Source: an uncultured Caulobacterales bacterium
Lineage (GTDB): Bacteria; Pseudomonadota; Alphaproteobacteria; Caulobacterales; Maricaulaceae
DNA length: 64,000 nucleotides
Reading direction: 5' to 3'
Assembly: GCA_947503715.1 (NCBI GenBank)
Contig: CANNER010000002.1
Location: 434,001 to 498,000 of the forward strand
Below, in pieces: positions 37,991-46,819 of this stretch; the first letter of the stretch is position 1; each line of letters begins with the position of its first letter. The notes beneath the pieces are model-generated. The model was not told the origin of the DNA and made no database searches. It saw nothing but the letters and a program-made list of their open reading frames with translations. Both the position numbers and the translations under genes were made by a program.

Positions 37991-39114
37991 GCAAGCCACT
38001 TGAGGGTATCCGCGTTATTGAACTCGCCGGAATAGGCCCCGGGCCTTATGCAGGGCAACTCCTATCAGATATGGGCGCGGAGGTTATCATGGTGAACCGA
38101 CCGGGTCCGATGTCCGCCGTGCCCATGATTTCAAACCGGAACAAGACGACCATTACGCTGGACCTTCGAAAGCCGGAAGGTGTGGCGGTCGTGTTGGACC
38201 TCGTGAAGACCGCGGATGTCTTGTTTGAAGGCCTGCGCCCCGGTGTGACAGAACGGCTGGGCATTGGGCCAGAGGCGTGTCACCTCGTCAATCCAAAACT
38301 CGTCTATGGCCGCATGACGGGATGGGGTCAGACCGGTCCCTGGGCAAAGACCGCAGGGCATGATATTAATTATATTGCGATTACGGGCGCGCTCGGCGCG
38401 ATGGGGAAAAAGGGGGAACCGCCCGTACCGCCCCTTAACCTCGTCGGGGATTATGGCGGCGGATCGCTCTTTCTCGTCAACGGCATTCTCGCCGCGCTGA
38501 TACAGGCGGGCCGCACGGGGAAGGGCGATATTGTCGATACGGCGATTATTGACGGGACGAATTCCCTGATGAGCATTCTTCATACGCTGGACGGGATTGG
38601 TCAGTGGACGCCTGAGCGGGGCGCAAACCTGTTGGACGGGGCTATGCCCTATTACCGCTGTTACGCAACGCAGGACGGGAAGTTCATGGCGGTGGGTCCG
38701 CTAGAGCCCCAATTCTTTGCCGAGATGTTACGCGTGCTCGACATCGACCCGACCGAATATGGCGGGCAGAATGATAAATCGAAATTCGCGGAACAGCATG
38801 ACTTGCTGGAAAGAACTTTTGCGACCAAAACACGGGATGATTGGGCGGCTTTGTTCGACGGCACGGATGCCTGCGTCGCGCCCGTCCTGACCTATGCGGA
38901 AGCCGCTGAGCATCCGCAGAATATTGCGCGGGGTGGGCTGAAAAAACACGGGCCGTTCACCCATCCGCGTACGGCACCCGTTTTTCAAGGCACGATGGAA
39001 GATCCGGAATTTTCGATATCCGGGCCCAATGCGAATGCGACGGAATTATTTAATGAACTCGGCTATGACACGGTGAAAATCGAAGCGCTTAAAGCTGCAG
39101 GAATCACACCCTAG
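37987..39114 (+). CDS. CaiB/BaiF CoA-transferase family, alpha-methylacyl-CoA racemase-like
   Basis: 375 residues of the family III CoA-transferase fold. The beginning LEGIRVIELAGIGPGPYAGQ and the stretches GHDINYIAITG and LNLVGDYGGGS match alpha-methylacyl-CoA racemases, in which that His and Asp are the catalytic pair. It would invert 2-methylacyl-CoA thioesters for branched-chain lipid degradation. The start is the ATG overlapping the DUF4031 stop. Confidence 0.9.
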   Translation: MSKPLEGIRVIELAGIGPGPYAGQLLSDMGAEVIMVNRPGPMSAVPMISNRNKTTITLDLRKPEGVAVVLDLVKTADVLFEGLRPGVTERLGIGPEACHLVNPKLVYGRMTGWGQTGPWAKTAGHDINYIAITGALGAMGKKGEPPVPPLNLVGDYGGGSLFLVNGILAALIQAGRTGKGDIVDTAIIDGTNSLMSILHTLDGIGQWTPERGANLLDGAMPYYRCYATQDGKFMAVGPLEPQFFAEMLRVLDIDPTEYGGQNDKSKFAEQHDLLERTFATKTRDDWAALFDGTDACVAPVLTYAEAAEHPQNIARGGLKKHGPFTHPRTAPVFQGTMEDPEFSISGPNANATELFNELGYDTVKIEALKAAGITP

Positions 39115-40007
39115 AGCAGACTGTTTTTGATCATTGGCTGGAGCGTCTGTTGCAGTTCAATCGAATCTTGAACGGGCGTTTGAAAGCTCGGCTCATCCAC
39201 GCCAATAATCGCCCAATATCCTGTTTCGAAATTGACTCAGGGCGTGAAGCCCCAACCCCCCGGGTGAGGATGTGATGGACGCGTCAGAACAACGTTCGGA
39301 AAAAGGGGTGTCGTCACATTCGATGAAAAACCCGAATCCATAATGTCATTCCAATTCCAGATTATCCAAAGCGCTGAACCGGCTAAGAAAGGTGACGCCA
39401 TATGTGCGGTCCTGACGCCATGCCGTCACATCTTTCACCATCAAGGCCGCAAGCGTCAGGTGATCCGGACCATAGGCGAAGGCGTCGGCGGGCGGTGTGT
39501 CCGGTCCCTCAACAATTATCGAACTCGCGCAGTCCCGCAGGGAGACATCGCCTTGTCCATGACAGCCGCGACCGCTCGGTCGAGCATTGAACCCCGAGGT
39601 AAAACTTCCAAGCTGTTCGAGCGTGACGGATGACCGGATGTCATCGACAGCATAGGGCCAATCCACGATTGTTTCGGACAATCGGCTCTGCTCCGACAGT
39701 GTTCCTGCCTCGATCAATGTTCAGAGTCCCATACCGCTCACCAGTTTAGAGGCCGAGGCGACATTTGTAGATTGCTCGAGATCGAAATCGCCCTTCCGGT
39801 AGTGATAGAGAACACCGGAACTGTTCCCGATCAGGACTGCACCCTCGGCGATGGGAGAGCGTTCAACCTCTGCACCAATGGCGGAAAATCATATGACGCG
39901 GGTGGCGGGGAGGATGTTGGCGGAGGTACAGAGCGTGCTCCGTTGCCGCCGCAGGATGAAAAGAACAAGGCGCTCGAGAATAGCGCAGAATATGAGAAAA
40001 GTTTCAT
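39111..40007 (-). pseudogene. Decayed class C beta-lactamase-like serine hydrolase (lipoprotein)
   Basis: Reading leftward across frames recovers a whole protein. It starts with lipoprotein-type signal MKLFSYSALFSSALFFSSC, then GAVLIGNSSGVLYHYRKGDF, the nucleophile region ASASKLVSG (SxxK), SSVTLEQLGSFTSGF, and the C-terminal PGGWGFTP and NFETGYWAIIGVD. Lesions: a frameshift near 39857, TGA after GMGL near 39720, a frameshift near 39345, and TGA after WGFTP near 39240. Both TGAs fall where Trp is expected. Its stop overlaps the CoA-transferase stop. Confidence 0.82.
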
Positions 40008-40066
40008 AGCGTGGTCTTTCCTTCCAAAAGGACACACGTTTCATCCACGAAAGTCCTTCGCAAAAA

Positions 40067-40912
40067 TCAGAGTTTTCTTTCATCCGTATTCAGGGCATCG
40101 GATAGCCGCATTTTCGCGCTGCCGGGTTTGAGGGGTTTTTGCTGGCTCGCATGTGGTGCCCATCCTGTCATCCAGAGGATTTCGAAAGTCGCGAGGAGCT
40201 TCCCGTCCTCACGCGAGAAATGCTCTGCATATTTCTCCCGCAAGGTTGTAAACCAGCCCCGCGAGAGTGGACGCTTATCCCGCGCGCTGAGTGCATTTGT
40301 AAGACCCAGATCCCGCAGATCAGAGACCAGACTTTCCAGCTTTCCATAAGTCACGGTCATCCGGTCCGTATCAACGACCGGCAGTGCTAGTCCCGTTCGC
40401 CCTAACAACATCGCGGCCTGTGAATAATCGACCATGGGATAGACCCTCGCCGTCGCTCCGCCAATGATCTGTTGATCTGTGGCGTAAAGGCTTTGCCGGA
40501 GTTGGGTCAGGGTCTCTCCGCCGAACTGAGCCACAATCAGGAGCCCGTCAGGTTTCAGGTACTGGCGAAATGTCGTCAACGTATTCGGAAGACCCTCATC
40601 GCTTTGTAGCTCAAGTAGGGAGAGAATGACGTCATAGTCACTGTCCAAATCGGCGGGTCTCTCTATATGGTCAAATGATATAGGCCGCCGCTCAGGCCGG
40701 AGGTGGGATTGAATAATGTCCCGTCCATCAAAGCCGCCAATTAAAACGGCCCGATCAAACTGCCGATTAATATCTTCCAATCGCGAAGCCGCATCCTCAG
40801 CCGCGCGTTCATATAAAAAAGACACGTCTTTGCGGGCCTGCCGGCGTGCGGCGCGGGCCTTCGCGAAACGCAACGCTTTCGGATCGAATATTTTCGGTGC
40901 AGACGTGTTCAT
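40067..40912 (-). CDS. SAM-dependent methyltransferase/hydroxylase, NDUFAF5-like
   Basis: 281 residues, resembling the alphaproteobacterial relatives of mitochondrial NDUFAF5 (BioC-like fold). The N-terminus IFDPKALRFAKARA is typical; the SAM region is diverged (AVLIGGFDG), followed by SLLELQSDEGLPNTL, DGLLIVAQFGGETL and ATARVYPMVDY. NDUFAF5 modifies an arginine of respiratory complex I; whether this one does is not known. Divergent from comF with 23 bases between the starts. Confidence 0.88.
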   Translation of the reverse strand: MNTSAPKIFDPKALRFAKARAARRQARKDVSFLYERAAEDAASRLEDINRQFDRAVLIGGFDGRDIIQSHLRPERRPISFDHIERPADLDSDYDVILSLLELQSDEGLPNTLTTFRQYLKPDGLLIVAQFGGETLTQLRQSLYATDQQIIGGATARVYPMVDYSQAAMLLGRTGLALPVVDTDRMTVTYGKLESLVSDLRDLGLTNALSARDKRPLSRGWFTTLREKYAEHFSREDGKLLATFEILWMTGWAPHASQQKPLKPGSAKMRLSDALNTDERKL

Positions 40913-40935
40913 ATCCTTGCGCTACTGTCGCAAAC

Positions 40936-41709
40936 ATGTCGGAAACACAAGATGACAGCCTGCCACAAGTCATGACGCGTGCCCTGAAACATGCGGGCGG
41001 GTCTGTCGTGGATATCGTGCTGCCCCCGCAAGAGCTTCTGAGCCTCGCGGGTGATCCGCTGTCCAAACGGTTGTGGGAGAATGTCACCTTCCTCGACGCG
41101 CCGTGGTGCGAGGCCTGCGGCTTTCCATTTGAATACCAGATTGCTGACGGTGGATTATGTGGGCGCTGTTCCGTCCGCAAACCCGCCTATGACCATGCGC
41201 GTGCGGCGATGGCTTATGATGACGGGTCACGCGCGCTGGTGCTGTCATTTAAACACGGGGGCCGAACGGAAGGGCTGGCCGGATTCGCGGCGCAGATGCG
41301 ACGGGCGGGGCGGGACATATTGGACGGCGCGGATTATCTCATTCCCGTGCCGCTCCACCCTTCTCGTCTCATTCGGCGAAAATATAATCAGGCGGCGCTG
41401 CTGGCGCGGGCGCTGGGTAAAATCACATCGGCAAAGTTTGATCCTGATAGTTTGATGCGCACTAAGCGCACAGAAAGCCAAGGGCAGTTTAATCTGCGGC
41501 AACGGGCAGATAATGTGCGCGGCGCGTTTGATATTCGTCCCGGTGCAATGGACAGATTACAGGGCGCGCATGTCATCCTGATTGATGACGTGCTCACGAC
41601 GGGCGCGACTTTGGAAGCTTGCGCGCGCACCCTGAAAAAAGCGGGCGCCCGACAAGTGGACGGATTATGCTTGGCACGGGTCGCAAAAGCCGCCGCATTG
41701 CCTACATAA
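40936..41709 (+). CDS. comF: ComF-family phosphoribosyltransferase-like protein
   Basis: About 257 residues. A zinc-ribbon with paired cysteines (CEACGFPF and CGRC) precedes a PRTase fold with PVPLHPSRLIRRKYNQA and the PRPP loop VILIDDVLTTGAT. In competent species ComF is needed for DNA uptake; elsewhere the role is unsettled. I start at MSETQDD (40936); the upstream frame overlaps the methyltransferase gene. It heads a run comF-grxC-nitrilase-DUF1178-gpsA. Confidence 0.92.
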   Translation: MSETQDDSLPQVMTRALKHAGGSVVDIVLPPQELLSLAGDPLSKRLWENVTFLDAPWCEACGFPFEYQIADGGLCGRCSVRKPAYDHARAAMAYDDGSRALVLSFKHGGRTEGLAGFAAQMRRAGRDILDGADYLIPVPLHPSRLIRRKYNQAALLARALGKITSAKFDPDSLMRTKRTESQGQFNLRQRADNVRGAFDIRPGAMDRLQGAHVILIDDVLTTGATLEACARTLKKAGARQVDGLCLARVAKAAALPT

Positions 41710-41733
41710 GGACCTAACAGGAAAGAAAATCTC

Positions 41734-41985
41734 ATGGCCAAAGTCGAAATGTATTCCAAATTCATGTGCCCGTTCTGTATTCGGGCCAAGCATTTGCTGG
41801 AGAAAAAGGGCGTCGACGTCATCGATATCCCCGCCACTAAACCGGAAAAGCGGCAGGAAATGAACGCGCGGTCGGGCCGCAACACCTTCCCGCAAATCTT
41901 CATTGACGGCAAACATGTCGGCGGCAGTGACGATCTCGCGGCGCTGGAACGGGCGGGCAAACTCGACGCGATGCTTGGCCTTTAA
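41734..41985 (+). CDS. grxC: Glutaredoxin 3
   Basis: An 83-residue dithiol glutaredoxin with active site CPFC (residues 12-15), the TFPQIFIDG cis-Pro loop and HVGGSDDL glutathione-binding region. It reduces protein and glutathione disulfides. It follows comF by 24 bases and precedes the nitrilase by one base. Confidence 0.95.
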   Translation: MAKVEMYSKFMCPFCIRAKHLLEKKGVDVIDIPATKPEKRQEMNARSGRNTFPQIFIDGKHVGGSDDLAALERAGKLDAMLGL

Positions 41986-41986
41986 C

Positions 41987-42790
41987 ATGCGGGTTGCCGC
42001 GATACAGATGTGCTCCGGCATCGATGTCGTCGCGAATATAGCGGCGGCGTCCGACCTGATCCGTGCGGCTGCCGCTGACGGTGCGCGCTTTATTGCGACA
42101 CCCGAAATGACGCATCTCCTGCAAAAGGATGCGACGGAATTGCGGCGTGGCGTTAAGCCCATGGCAGAGGATGAGGGTGTGACGGCTTTTGCAGCACTGG
42201 CGGTAGAACTCGATATCCATCTGCTCATCGGATCCCTCGCAATCTTGCGAGACGACGGGAAGATCGCGAACCGCTCTCTACTGTTCACGCCGGACGGAAA
42301 GCTCTCCGCGCAATATGACAAAATCCATTTATTCGAAGCGGCAATTTCAAAATCCGAGAATTACCGCGAGAGTGACACTTACACGGCTGGGGAACGGTCC
42401 GTCATCGCGCCAGTCGGGGATTTAAATCTCGGCCTCTCCATCTGCTATGACGTCCGGTTTCCATCGCTTTATGCGGGCTATGCCAAAGCCGAAGTCGACC
42501 TGATTGCAGTACCCGCCGCCTTCACCGTCGCGACGGGGAAAGCCCATTGGGAGACTCTGCTCCGCGCGCGTGCGATTGAAACAGGGGCCTATGTCATCGC
42601 CCCCGCACAAGGCGGCCATCATGCGGATGGACGTCGCACATGGGGGCGCAGCCTGATTGTTGATCCATGGGGAGAGGTTCTTGAAAAACTCGATCATGAT
42701 GACCCCGGATTTATTCTGGCGGACATAGACCGCGCCGCTGTCACAAAAGCCCGCGCCCGTATTCCGGCTTGGCGGGGGGCACCCTCATGA
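41987..42790 (+). CDS. Nitrilase-superfamily amidase (Nit2-like)
   Basis: 267 residues with the Glu-Lys-Cys triad visible: Glu in FIATPEMTH, Lys in YDKIHLFEA and Cys in SICYDVRFP. This branch includes omega-amidases that clear deaminated glutathione or ketoglutaramate. The start MRVAAIQM at 41987 lies one base after grxC. The pairing with a glutaredoxin fits a glutathione-repair role, which is inference. Confidence 0.92.
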   Translation: MRVAAIQMCSGIDVVANIAAASDLIRAAAADGARFIATPEMTHLLQKDATELRRGVKPMAEDEGVTAFAALAVELDIHLLIGSLAILRDDGKIANRSLLFTPDGKLSAQYDKIHLFEAAISKSENYRESDTYTAGERSVIAPVGDLNLGLSICYDVRFPSLYAGYAKAEVDLIAVPAAFTVATGKAHWETLLRARAIETGAYVIAPAQGGHHADGRRTWGRSLIVDPWGEVLEKLDHDDPGFILADIDRAAVTKARARIPAWRGAPS

Positions 42791-43221
42791 TCCGCTACAC
42801 GCTCATTTGCGACCACGACCATGAATTTGAAGGCTGGTTCTCGTCTTCGTCTGACTATGACGATCAGGCGAAAAGCGGCCTGCTGACCTGCCCGATCTGC
42901 GAGAGCGTGAATGTCGAAAAAGCGATCATGGCCCCTGCGATCAAAACCGCGCGAAAGGTCGAGGCACGGTCAGAAAAAGCCAAGATGGCGATGAACACCG
43001 TCGCGGCGAAAATCCGAGATGAAATTTCGAAAAATTGCGAAGATGTCGGTGACAGGTTCGCAGAAGAGGCCCGCGCTATTCATTACGGCGAAAAAGTTGC
43101 GCGCGGCATTTATGGCTCGACTACACCGGAAGAATCCGCGAGCCTGTCCGAGGAGGGGATAGAGGCGCACCCTCTGCCCGATATCCTCGTCCCTGAAAAA
43201 TCAAAACCGAAGTTGAATTAA
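42787..43221 (+). CDS. DUF1178 family protein
   Basis: 144 residues with an N-terminal zinc-ribbon-like part (LICDHDHEFEGWF and CPICES) and a Lys/Ala-rich helical middle, then the conserved ARAIHYGEKVARGIYG. DUF1178 proteins are common in alphaproteobacteria and have no known function. It overlaps the nitrilase stop by four bases and the gpsA start by one. Confidence 0.9.
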   Translation: MIRYTLICDHDHEFEGWFSSSSDYDDQAKSGLLTCPICESVNVEKAIMAPAIKTARKVEARSEKAKMAMNTVAAKIRDEISKNCEDVGDRFAEEARAIHYGEKVARGIYGSTTPEESASLSEEGIEAHPLPDILVPEKSKPKLN

Positions 43222-44219
43222 TGACGCAAGTGAACGCTATTGTTTTAGGGGCAGGCTCATGGGGCACGGCACTGGCGCAACTCCTCGCGTCCAACGGTCA
43301 TGCTGTGACTCTCTGGATGCGGGATGCGGAACAGGCCGCTGCGATCAACGAGACGCGCCAAAATGCAAAATATCTGCCCGATGCGCCCTTACATGAAAAT
43401 ATTACGGCAACGGCGGAGCTGCCCAATTTTGCAGCCGCCAAACTCTGCCTCTCCGTCATTCCCGCGCAGCATACGCGCGGTCAGTTGGAAGCTTTCGCAA
43501 CGCATATTCCGGACGGGTTACCCGTCATTCTCTGCTCCAAAGGTATCGAGATTTCGACGTTGGATTTCATGAATGAGGTTCTGGCCGAGACGGTTCCGCA
43601 AGCGTCGCGCTTCGTCCTCTCAGGGCCCAGCTTTGCCAAAGACGTTGTCGCAGGTTTGCCGACGGCTGTGACTCTGGCGGGCGATGATTTGGCGGCGGCC
43701 AATGCACTCGCGCCGCTCATTCGAGGGCTGACATTCCGCCCCTATACCACCGATGACATGATCGGTGCGGAGATAGGCGGCGCGGTGAAAAACGTTCTCG
43801 CAATCGGCTGCGGTATGTTGCTGGGTATGGGGTTGGGGCAGAGCGCCCATGCCGCCCTGATCGCGCGCGGATTTGCGGAGATGAACCGACTGGGCGCGGC
43901 TTTGGGTGCAGAAGCCGAGACGCTTTCCGGGTTGTGCGGATTGGGCGATTTGGTCCTGACCTGTTCCTCAACACAATCCCGCAATATGTCCTGCGGGATG
44001 AAATTGGGACAGGGTGAAAGCCTGAAAGATATTCTGGCGGCTCGAAATTCCGTGACAGAAGGTGTTGCGACAGCGCCGGCTCTTGTCAGACTGGCAGAAA
44101 AGCACAATGTCGATATGCCAATTTGTGTGGCAGTGAACCGCGTTCTCAGTGGCGACATAACACCGGCAGAGGCGATGACCGCGCTGCTCGCGCGGCCTCT
44201 AAAATCTGAAACGGATTAG
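43221..44219 (+). CDS. gpsA: Glycerol-3-phosphate dehydrogenase [NAD(P)+]
   Basis: 332 residues making sn-glycerol-3-phosphate for phospholipid synthesis. The NAD(P) loop VLGAGSWGTALAQLL is at the N-terminus. The catalytic Lys lies in GGAVKNVLAIGCG, and the GLCGLGDLVLTC and SRN motifs follow. The ATG overlaps the DUF1178 stop (TAATG). It is convergent with the ParB-like gene. Confidence 0.96.
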   Translation: MTQVNAIVLGAGSWGTALAQLLASNGHAVTLWMRDAEQAAAINETRQNAKYLPDAPLHENITATAELPNFAAAKLCLSVIPAQHTRGQLEAFATHIPDGLPVILCSKGIEISTLDFMNEVLAETVPQASRFVLSGPSFAKDVVAGLPTAVTLAGDDLAAANALAPLIRGLTFRPYTTDDMIGAEIGGAVKNVLAIGCGMLLGMGLGQSAHAALIARGFAEMNRLGAALGAEAETLSGLCGLGDLVLTCSSTQSRNMSCGMKLGQGESLKDILAARNSVTEGVATAPALVRLAEKHNVDMPICVAVNRVLSGDITPAEAMTALLARPLKSETD

Positions 44220-44839
44220 GCGGCCATCCGCATTGGAACGTCGAAATGTGGTTCCGGATTATGAATATGGTCCATTATATTCTGCTCTGTCGCAAAGGGT
44301 CCAAGCGCCATAAAGGCCTCTTCCTGCGCCACGTGTCCGGCGATAGCGGCATAGCTTTTCGCGCGGCTGAAATCGATCGTGCGGTTGAAAAACGCTTTGC
44401 GCAGACGCGGGGACAATCTGGACAGCGTCAAAACCTGCCGCACGCTTTTATGGCAGAGATATAGATCCGCCGCGATGGCATCAACGTCCTGATTCTGACG
44501 AAACATGCCAATGACGGTATTATAGAGATCGCGATTGGACATGAGGGCCGGAGTCTGATCGGCTGAATCCTTTAACTCTGAGAGCTCAATAAATGGAATA
44601 TTGACAAGTGAACGCGGTAAAAGCCCCATGAAATCCAGACGACGAATGGCGGCGAGACGCTTCCGGCCATCCACAATTGTAAGCTTGCCATGATTGCGCG
44701 TGACGATAATCGGGGAGAGGAGGCCGAAACGGGCGATAGACGCCTGAACAGCTTTGATTTCGGAGAGTTCACGCCCCGCAAGCGGACGCGGGCGCAGAGT
44801 TGTGAACATATCCACAGGGGCTGTTTTAAATAGGGACAT
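44216..44839 (-). CDS. ParB/RepB-like nuclease-domain protein
   Basis: About 207 residues. An N-terminal ParB domain (LRPRPLAGRE, FGLLSPIIVTR, IVDGRKRLAAI) is followed by a helical DNA-binding part (DAIAADLYLCHKSVRQVLTL). No ParA is adjacent, so it is probably an accessory or regulatory ParB-like protein rather than the chromosome partition factor. The start at 44839 (MSLFKTAPV) has GAGG five bases upstream; other in-frame ATGs exist up to 44887. Several dyad repeats lie upstream. Confidence 0.82.
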   Translation of the reverse strand: MSLFKTAPVDMFTTLRPRPLAGRELSEIKAVQASIARFGLLSPIIVTRNHGKLTIVDGRKRLAAIRRLDFMGLLPRSLVNIPFIELSELKDSADQTPALMSNRDLYNTVIGMFRQNQDVDAIAADLYLCHKSVRQVLTLSRLSPRLRKAFFNRTIDFSRAKSYAAIAGHVAQEEAFMALGPFATEQNIMDHIHNPEPHFDVPMRMAA

Positions 44840-44891
44840 AGCTGCCTCTTTCATACTTAACATGACGCTAACCTGAAGGATAAACACTTAC

Positions 44892-44979
44892 TGGAACACA
44901 TCCGTTCCATTAAAAAAATGCCAAAATCCTTAACGTGCGTTAACTTGTTACCTCACTGTTATAATTAGCATTTTGGCCG
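44892..44979. promoter_or_regulatory. Cluster of inverted repeats upstream of the ParB-like gene
   Basis: Three dyads lie in about 90 bases. TGGAAC...GTTCCA spans 44892-44908. TTAACGTGCGTTAA (44930-44943) is a 6-bp repeat with a 2-base spacer. GCCAAAAT (from 44920) matches ATTTTGGC (to about 44979). They may be binding sites for the ParB-like protein or another regulator. The middle one resembles a CtrA box but has spacing six instead of seven. Confidence 0.4.
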
Positions 44980-45056
44980 AAATAAGACATACACAGTTAA
45001 ATCACATCTGCGAGAACAGGCCGTTATTTGTTAGGGTTTTATTAACCCTGTTAATT

Positions 45057-45824
45057 TCAGGGTTTGGTGCCTACCGTCACGTAATTAATCGATTTATCCC
45101 CAGAAAGTGTCCACACCTGCGTGATCGGATTGAGGCTCATGCCGATCTGTTCACGAACGTCTAATCCCGCATCCGTCATCCAACGCGTTAACTCAACGGG
45201 CTTCACGAGCTTTGCATATTGATGCGTTCCGCGTGGCAGCCAGCGCAGGACATATTCCGCGCCGACAATCGCAAAAGCAAAAGCCTTGAGTGTGCGGTTA
45301 ATCGTGGAGCAGAGCATGATCCCGCCCGGCCGCGCCATCGCGCCGCAATCCGCCATGAACTCCGGTGGGTTGGCGACGTGTTCAATGACTTCCATATTCA
45401 GCACAACATCATAGGGAGCTTCGCCAGCCTCCACCATTTGTTCAATCGTGCCGTGGCGGTAATCGACCTCGACGCCGACTTGCTCGGCATGGGTCTTTGC
45501 CGTCTTGAGATTGCGTTCTAACGCATCGACACCCGTAACAGTGGCACCCAATCGCACCATCGGCTCACAGAGCAGTCCACCGCCGCAGCCAATATCGAGA
45601 ACCCGAAGACCTTTCAGCGGTTGTTCGGCTTCGGGGTCCAATCCAAAATGTTCGCAGACCGTCTCTTTGATAAATGACAACCGCGCCCCGTTCATAATAT
45701 GCAGCGGCTTAAACGGCCCCGTCGGATCCCACCAATCCGCCGCCATACGCGAAAAGCTCGCCATCTCCGCCGGATCGACGGAAACGCGCGAGAGACGGTC
45801 GGGCTGAACATCGGAATGGGCCAT
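45057..45824 (-). CDS. ubiG: Ubiquinone biosynthesis O-methyltransferase
   Basis: 255 residues. The SAM-binding motif VLDIGCGGGLLCEPM, then LNMEVIEHVANP and STINRTLKAF are characteristic of UbiG, which performs both O-methylations of ubiquinone synthesis. The N-terminus FSRMAADWWDPTGPFKPLH is the family hallmark. It starts divergently from csbD, and the csbD promoter lies next to its start. Confidence 0.96.
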   Translation of the reverse strand: MAHSDVQPDRLSRVSVDPAEMASFSRMAADWWDPTGPFKPLHIMNGARLSFIKETVCEHFGLDPEAEQPLKGLRVLDIGCGGGLLCEPMVRLGATVTGVDALERNLKTAKTHAEQVGVEVDYRHGTIEQMVEAGEAPYDVVLNMEVIEHVANPPEFMADCGAMARPGGIMLCSTINRTLKAFAFAIVGAEYVLRWLPRGTHQYAKLVKPVELTRWMTDAGLDVREQIGMSLNPITQVWTLSGDKSINYVTVGTKP

Positions 45825-45839
45825 ATCTGTAAGTCTTTC

Positions 45840-45865
45840 GGAACGAAACGGGATGGAAACGTGTT
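45840..45865 (+). promoter_or_regulatory. EcfG-type general stress promoter upstream of csbD
   Basis: GGAAC (45840-45844), 17 bases, then TGTT (45862-45865), close to the alphaproteobacterial EcfG consensus GGAAC-N16/17-CGTT. CsbD-like genes are typical members of that regulon. The transcript would start about 30 bases before the csbD ATG. Confidence 0.5.
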
Positions 45866-45901
45866 TTATATACGTAGGAATTAACCAATAGGAGAAAAAT
45901 T

Positions 45902-46075
45902 ATGGAATCCGAACACATCAAAGGTGCAGCCAACAAAGCCGCCGGCAAAGCCAAACAAGCCGCAGGCGACGCCATCAACAATAAAGAGATGCAGGCCAAG
46001 GGCAAACTTCAGGAAATGAAGGGCAAAGCCCAAGGTGTCGTTGGCGATGCAAAAGACGCCATTGAAGAAAAATAG
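45902..46075 (+). CDS. CsbD-family stress protein
   Basis: A 57-residue Lys/Ala-rich hydrophilic protein with repeated amphipathic motifs (IKGAANKAAGKAKQAAGD, QAKGKLQEMKGKAQG), a clear CsbD-family sequence. These proteins accumulate under general stress; the molecular role is unknown. The ATG has AGGAG seven bases upstream, an EcfG-like promoter and a strong terminator downstream, so it is a single-gene unit. Confidence 0.92.
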   Translation: MESEHIKGAANKAAGKAKQAAGDAINNKEMQAKGKLQEMKGKAQGVVGDAKDAIEEK

Positions 46076-46100
46076 GTCTAAACGCCAAACTTCAAGAAAT

Positions 46101-46133
46101 GCCGCGCACCCTCCGGGTGATGCGGCTTTTTTT
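46101..46133 (+). terminator. Rho-independent terminator of csbD
   Basis: GCCGC and CACCC pair with GGGTG and GCGGC around a TCC loop, followed by seven T. The T-run overlaps the stop of the opposite-strand gene. Confidence 0.92.
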
Positions 46134-46674
46134 ATGGAGCCGACGGCAAGTGAATGTTGAATTCCGATACAAATGCCTGTTGACCTTCAATACCGCAAAC
46201 CGTCACTCTTCGCCTTGGGTTTTCACCTAATCCAGTCCGGTAGACTGTATATTGGGGATTGGAGAAATGATTTTTTCCCGGTTCAAGCGTAATCTCATAG
46301 CTCGAAATATCTTCTCCCCAAATACCGTCCGGATTTCCGACAACGGTATCTTCATGAGACGAGTATTTGCAGGTCAAGATTACAGGTGAGCTTGACTTAT
46401 TGTCATAGTCGAATTCGTAGCCGTACCATGTGCAAGGCTCCGCTCTTCCGTCAAACACACATTCACTTTGCCCTGTGATGTAGATGTCTTCAGTCTCAAA
46501 ACAGACATGCGCATCATCTAGGTAGCCGACACCCTCTTCAAATTTATACAGACAGACTAATCCGGATTTGACATTGGTAATATCTACCACGGTCCCACTT
46601 GGACTTGCGCTGCAGGCGATATTTCCGATGATGACCAGCAAAATCACGACGGCGCAGTTTAGAGTGTAACGCAT
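46132..46674 (-). CDS. Exported hypothetical protein
   Basis: About 180 residues with an N-terminal signal-like helix (NCAVVILLVIIGNIACSAS). The mature part is rich in Cys, Tyr and acidic residues (SGLVCLYKFEEGVGYLDD). At least six cysteines in the mature part suggest disulfides in the periplasm or outside. The Cys after GNIA gives a weak lipobox only. The ATG at 46672-46674 is preferred over a TTG six codons earlier. Not recognised. Confidence 0.65.
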   Translation of the reverse strand: MRYTLNCAVVILLVIIGNIACSASPSGTVVDITNVKSGLVCLYKFEEGVGYLDDAHVCFETEDIYITGQSECVFDGRAEPCTWYGYEFDYDNKSSSPVILTCKYSSHEDTVVGNPDGIWGEDISSYEITLEPGKNHFSNPQYTVYRTGLGENPRRRVTVCGIEGQQAFVSEFNIHLPSAP

Positions 46675-46819
46675 GATTAAAGTCCAATCCAAAATTTTGG
46701 TGCAACGTCATTGTTCACTATCTCAACCATTGCGCATTTCGACACATATGCCTAAGAGGTCGCCGCTTCGATGGAACAAACCTGTTTCCATTGTCAATAA
46801 ATAACCCAAGGAGCTGGCT

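Noticed and set aside
44930..44943. CtrA binding site TTAA-N7-TTAAC
   Set aside because: The spacing is six, not seven; kept only as a palindrome.
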